This document shows, piece after piece, positions 6,125 to 8,157 of a stretch of DNA of 8,157 nt. The DNA is from Bacteroidota bacterium (lineage in GTDB: Bacteria; Bacteroidota; Bacteroidia; Bacteroidales; UBA932): the NCBI GenBank assembly GCA_009778375.1, contig WRJW01000171.1, positions 1 to 8,157 on the forward strand, written 5' to 3'. The notes under the pieces are model-generated. The model made no database searches, had not been told where the DNA came from, and saw nothing but the letters and a program-made list of their open reading frames with translations. The first letter of the stretch is position 1. The number at the start of each line of letters is the position of its first letter. The translations under genes were made by a program, and so were the position numbers.

Positions 6125-7930
6125 ATGAAACGACACCTCCTTATCCTGACTGTACTTGTTTGTTCTGCAACGGCTTTTGCCCAATGGCAACCTGTGGGCG
6201 ACAGAATTAAAACCCCGTGGGCCGCCCAAGTCAACCCCCATAATGTATGGCCCGAATACCCCCGCCCACTTATGGAGCGTTCTGAGTGGCAAAATCTAAA
6301 CGGATTATGGGATTATGCCATACTGCCTGCCGGCCACGGGGAGCCCAAATTATTCGACGGCAAAATTTTGGTTCCGTTTGCCGTTGAATCCAGCCTCTCC
6401 GGCGTTCAAAAAAGAGTAGGCGAAGAGCACGAACTCTGGTATAAACGCACTTTCACCACTCCCCCCTCTTGGAAAGGGAAAAACATATTGCTCCATTTTG
6501 GGGCGGTTGACTGGAAAGCAGAGGTATTTATCAACGACGTCAAAATAGGCGTGCATACCGGCGGATATACGCCATTTTGCGTAGATATTACCCCATTTCT
6601 AAGCGCCGGAATACAAAAGTTGGTAGTTAAGGTATGGGACGGCACCGATACGGGGTTTCAACCCCGCGGAAAACAGGTCAACAATCCGCGCGGCATTTTG
6701 TACACATCGGTAACCGGAATCTGGCAAACCGTGTGGTTAGAACCTGTAAATGAAAAACATATTACGCATATCCAATCGGTTCCGCATATCGATCATAACC
6801 TTTTGTCGGTAGATGTTTCCGCGATAAACACACAGCCTGCCGATTGGGTAGAAGTAACGATCAAAGAAGGAACCAAAGTGGTTGCCGTATCCAAAGCATC
6901 TATGGGGCAAACCCTTGACCTCAACATACCCAACTCCAAACTGTGGTCGCCCGAATCTCCTTTCCTCTACGATATGGAAGTAACCCTGTACAGCCAAGGT
7001 AAAACGGTTGATCGGGTAAAGAGTTATTGTGCCATGCGTAAAATTTCGGTCATGCGCAGCGACAACGGAATTGTACGTATGCAACTCAATAACAAGGATT
7101 ATTTCCAGTTTGGCCCCTTGGATCAGGGGTGGTGGCCCGACGGCTTATACACCGCTCCCACCGACGAAGCCTTGGCGTACGACATTAAGAAAACCAAAGA
7201 TTTGGGATTTAATATGATCCGTAAGCACGTAAAAGTAGAACCTGCCCGATGGTACACCCATTGCGACCGTTTGGGAATCCTTGTCTGGCAAGATATGCCC
7301 AGCGGCGACCGTTCCCCTCAGTGGCAAAGCCGGCAATATTTTGACGGAACCGAATTTAAACGCACTCCCGAATCGGAAGCCAATTACCGTAAAGAGTGGA
7401 AAGAAATCATTGATTTGGTCTATTCAAACCCGTCGGTAGTAGTATGGGTTCCCTTTAACGAATCATGGGGGCAATTTAAAACGGAAGATATAACTGCGTG
7501 GACCAAAACATACGATCCATCGCGTTTGGTAAATCCCGCAAGCGGTGGAAACTTTTACCGCACCGGCGACATCCTTGACCTGCACAATTATCCGCAACCC
7601 GATCTTTACCTCTACGATGCCGAAAGAGCGAATGTTTTGGGCGAATACGGAGGAATCGGACTTGCCCTGGAGGGTCATCTTTGGCAAGAGGATCGAAACT
7701 GGGGGTACGTCCAATTTAAAAACAGCGAAGAGGCGACCGACGAATATGTCAAATATGCCGAACAATTAAAAAAATGGATTAAAGTCGGCTTTTCGGCTGC
7801 CGTATATACCCAAACCACCGACGTGGAGATCGAAGTAAACGGATTGATGACCTACGACCGAAAAGTGATAAAAATGGACGAGGAGCGGCTGCGTAAAATT
7901 AATCAGGAAATCTGCCGATCATGGGATTGA
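6125..7930 (+). CDS. Secreted glycoside hydrolase family 2 enzyme (beta-galactosidase/beta-glucuronidase-like)
   Basis: The 601-residue product has a signal peptide (residues 1-19, AFA before Gln20), so it acts in the periplasm or outside the inner membrane. Domains in order: N-terminal sugar-binding jelly roll (about 40-207, with NLNGLWDYAI at 57-66, WYKRTF at 105-110 and VTGIWQTVWLE at 196-206), an immunoglobulin-like sandwich (about 210-308) and a TIM barrel (about 315-600). Candidate catalytic residues are Glu446 in the FNES motif (acid/base) and Glu507 in GEYGG (nucleophile), as expected for retaining family 2 enzymes. Other conserved barrel elements are IRKH at 365-368, VWQDMP at 387-392 and HNYP at 487-490. 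It ends with the barrel and lacks the extra C-terminal beta domains of LacZ-type enzymes. Substrate cannot be assigned; the family includes galactosidases, glucuronidases, mannosidases and others. ATG at 6125 is chosen because the signal peptide starts there. No SusC/D, transporter or other glycosidase lies nearby in the window. Confidence 0.93.
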   Translation: MKRHLLILTVLVCSATAFAQWQPVGDRIKTPWAAQVNPHNVWPEYPRPLMERSEWQNLNGLWDYAILPAGHGEPKLFDGKILVPFAVESSLSGVQKRVGEEHELWYKRTFTTPPSWKGKNILLHFGAVDWKAEVFINDVKIGVHTGGYTPFCVDITPFLSAGIQKLVVKVWDGTDTGFQPRGKQVNNPRGILYTSVTGIWQTVWLEPVNEKHITHIQSVPHIDHNLLSVDVSAINTQPADWVEVTIKEGTKVVAVSKASMGQTLDLNIPNSKLWSPESPFLYDMEVTLYSQGKTVDRVKSYCAMRKISVMRSDNGIVRMQLNNKDYFQFGPLDQGWWPDGLYTAPTDEALAYDIKKTKDLGFNMIRKHVKVEPARWYTHCDRLGILVWQDMPSGDRSPQWQSRQYFDGTEFKRTPESEANYRKEWKEIIDLVYSNPSVVVWVPFNESWGQFKTEDITAWTKTYDPSRLVNPASGGNFYRTGDILDLHNYPQPDLYLYDAERANVLGEYGGIGLALEGHLWQEDRNWGYVQFKNSEEATDEYVKYAEQLKKWIKVGFSAAVYTQTTDVEIEVNGLMTYDRKVIKMDEERLRKINQEICRSWD

Positions 7931-7940
7931 GTCGGCGCGG

Positions 7941-8157
7941 CTATATTTTTGTCGTCTTCCATTGAACAGAAATAATGCGATATTCATATTTGTCGTAGAG
8001 TCTTTGGGCATTGGGACACGATTTTCGATGGAGTTTTATCCCCTCTTTGGCAGTAATAAAACCAAAGACCTCGTCGTCCGGACCAGGGTTGCAGCACTTG
8101 GCTAATTTATAAGAAATCTGACCTAATTGGGGGTCGATCACTAAATAGTCTCGATCG
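7941..8157 (-). CDS. rel: RelA/SpoT-family (p)ppGpp synthetase/hydrolase, C-terminal fragment ending without an ACT domain
   Basis: An open frame enters from the right edge and ends at TAG (7941-7943), giving 71 visible residues; the hydrolase, synthetase and TGS regions would lie outside. The visible part matches the zinc-finger/conserved-cysteine domain of long RelA-SpoT homologues: YKLAKCCNP with C21 and C22, a GFIT strand, then HRKSCPNA with H43 and C47 (numbered within the fragment), which are the four expected zinc ligands. In the family this domain helps contact the ribosome and is followed by an ACT (RRM) domain of about 75-80 residues. Here the protein ends 24 residues after C47, right at the domain boundary. 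No ACT-coding sequence can follow, because the convergent glycosidase gene ends 10 bp away. An in-frame GTG at 8141 is not a real start, since the frame and the homology continue upstream. Family assignment is firm; whether the short end is natural or a truncation is open. Confidence 0.88.
   Translation of the reverse strand, partial: DRDYLVIDPQLGQISYKLAKCCNPGPDDEVFGFITAKEGIKLHRKSCPNAQRLYDKYEYRIISVQWKTTKI

Noticed and set aside
6737..7084. Minus-strand open frame (115 codons) opposite the glycosidase
   Set aside because: It is antisense to the conserved sandwich domain of the glycoside hydrolase and has no independent support.
7880..7940. Frameshifted ACT domain of Rel continuing past the stop
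   Set aside because: The DNA beyond the stop encodes the intact C-terminus of the glycosidase on the other strand, and no ACT-like sequence is seen on the minus strand.
7914..7950. Possible terminator after the glycosidase (GCCGA/TCGGC stem, then a T-run)
   Set aside because: The stem is only 5 bp plus one wobble pair, it overlaps the stop codon, and the T-run lies 9 nt past the stem, so it is too weak to call as an intrinsic terminator.

Overview
This 8.2-kb window looks like chromosomal DNA from a member of the Bacteroidetes (Bacteroidota), probably order Bacteroidales. Four things point there. There are matches to the Bacteroides-type -7 promoter box TAnnTTTG upstream of genes, with no clear Shine-Dalgarno sites. 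The exported proteins carry signal peptides cut just before glutamine. One gene encodes a TPR regulator with a membrane anchor and an AraC-type DNA-binding domain. UvrA has a Bacteroidetes-like sequence. Placement below phylum/order level is only a guess.

Layout: four genes run leftward from about 6030 to the left edge. In transcription order they are uvrA (3253-6030), an outer-membrane beta-barrel protein (2451-3221), a membrane-tethered TPR/AraC regulator (1020-2444, 6 bp after the barrel gene), and the first 311 residues of a secreted glycine-rich repeat protein that runs off the window (1-935). Divergent from uvrA, across a 94-bp AT-rich gap, a rightward gene encodes a secreted family 2 glycoside hydrolase (6125-7930). 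Its end lies 10 bp from the end of a leftward gene (7941-8157) of which only the C-terminal 71 codons are visible. That fragment is the zinc-finger/conserved-cysteine domain of a RelA/SpoT-type (p)ppGpp enzyme, and it stops where an ACT domain would normally follow.

How the genes may work together: uvrA is a housekeeping nucleotide-excision-repair gene. The barrel and regulator genes look like one transcription unit starting from a -7 box just after uvrA, so they may form an envelope sensing module, with the downstream repeat protein as a possible target. This link is inferred from position only. The glycoside hydrolase stands alone here: no SusC/SusD pair or sugar transporter is visible. No RNA genes, mobile elements, CRISPR arrays or replication origin were found. 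The points most worth checking are the Rel homologue without an ACT domain, the tethered AraC regulator paired with a barrel protein, and a perfect DnaA-box sequence in the uvrA/glycosidase intergenic region.
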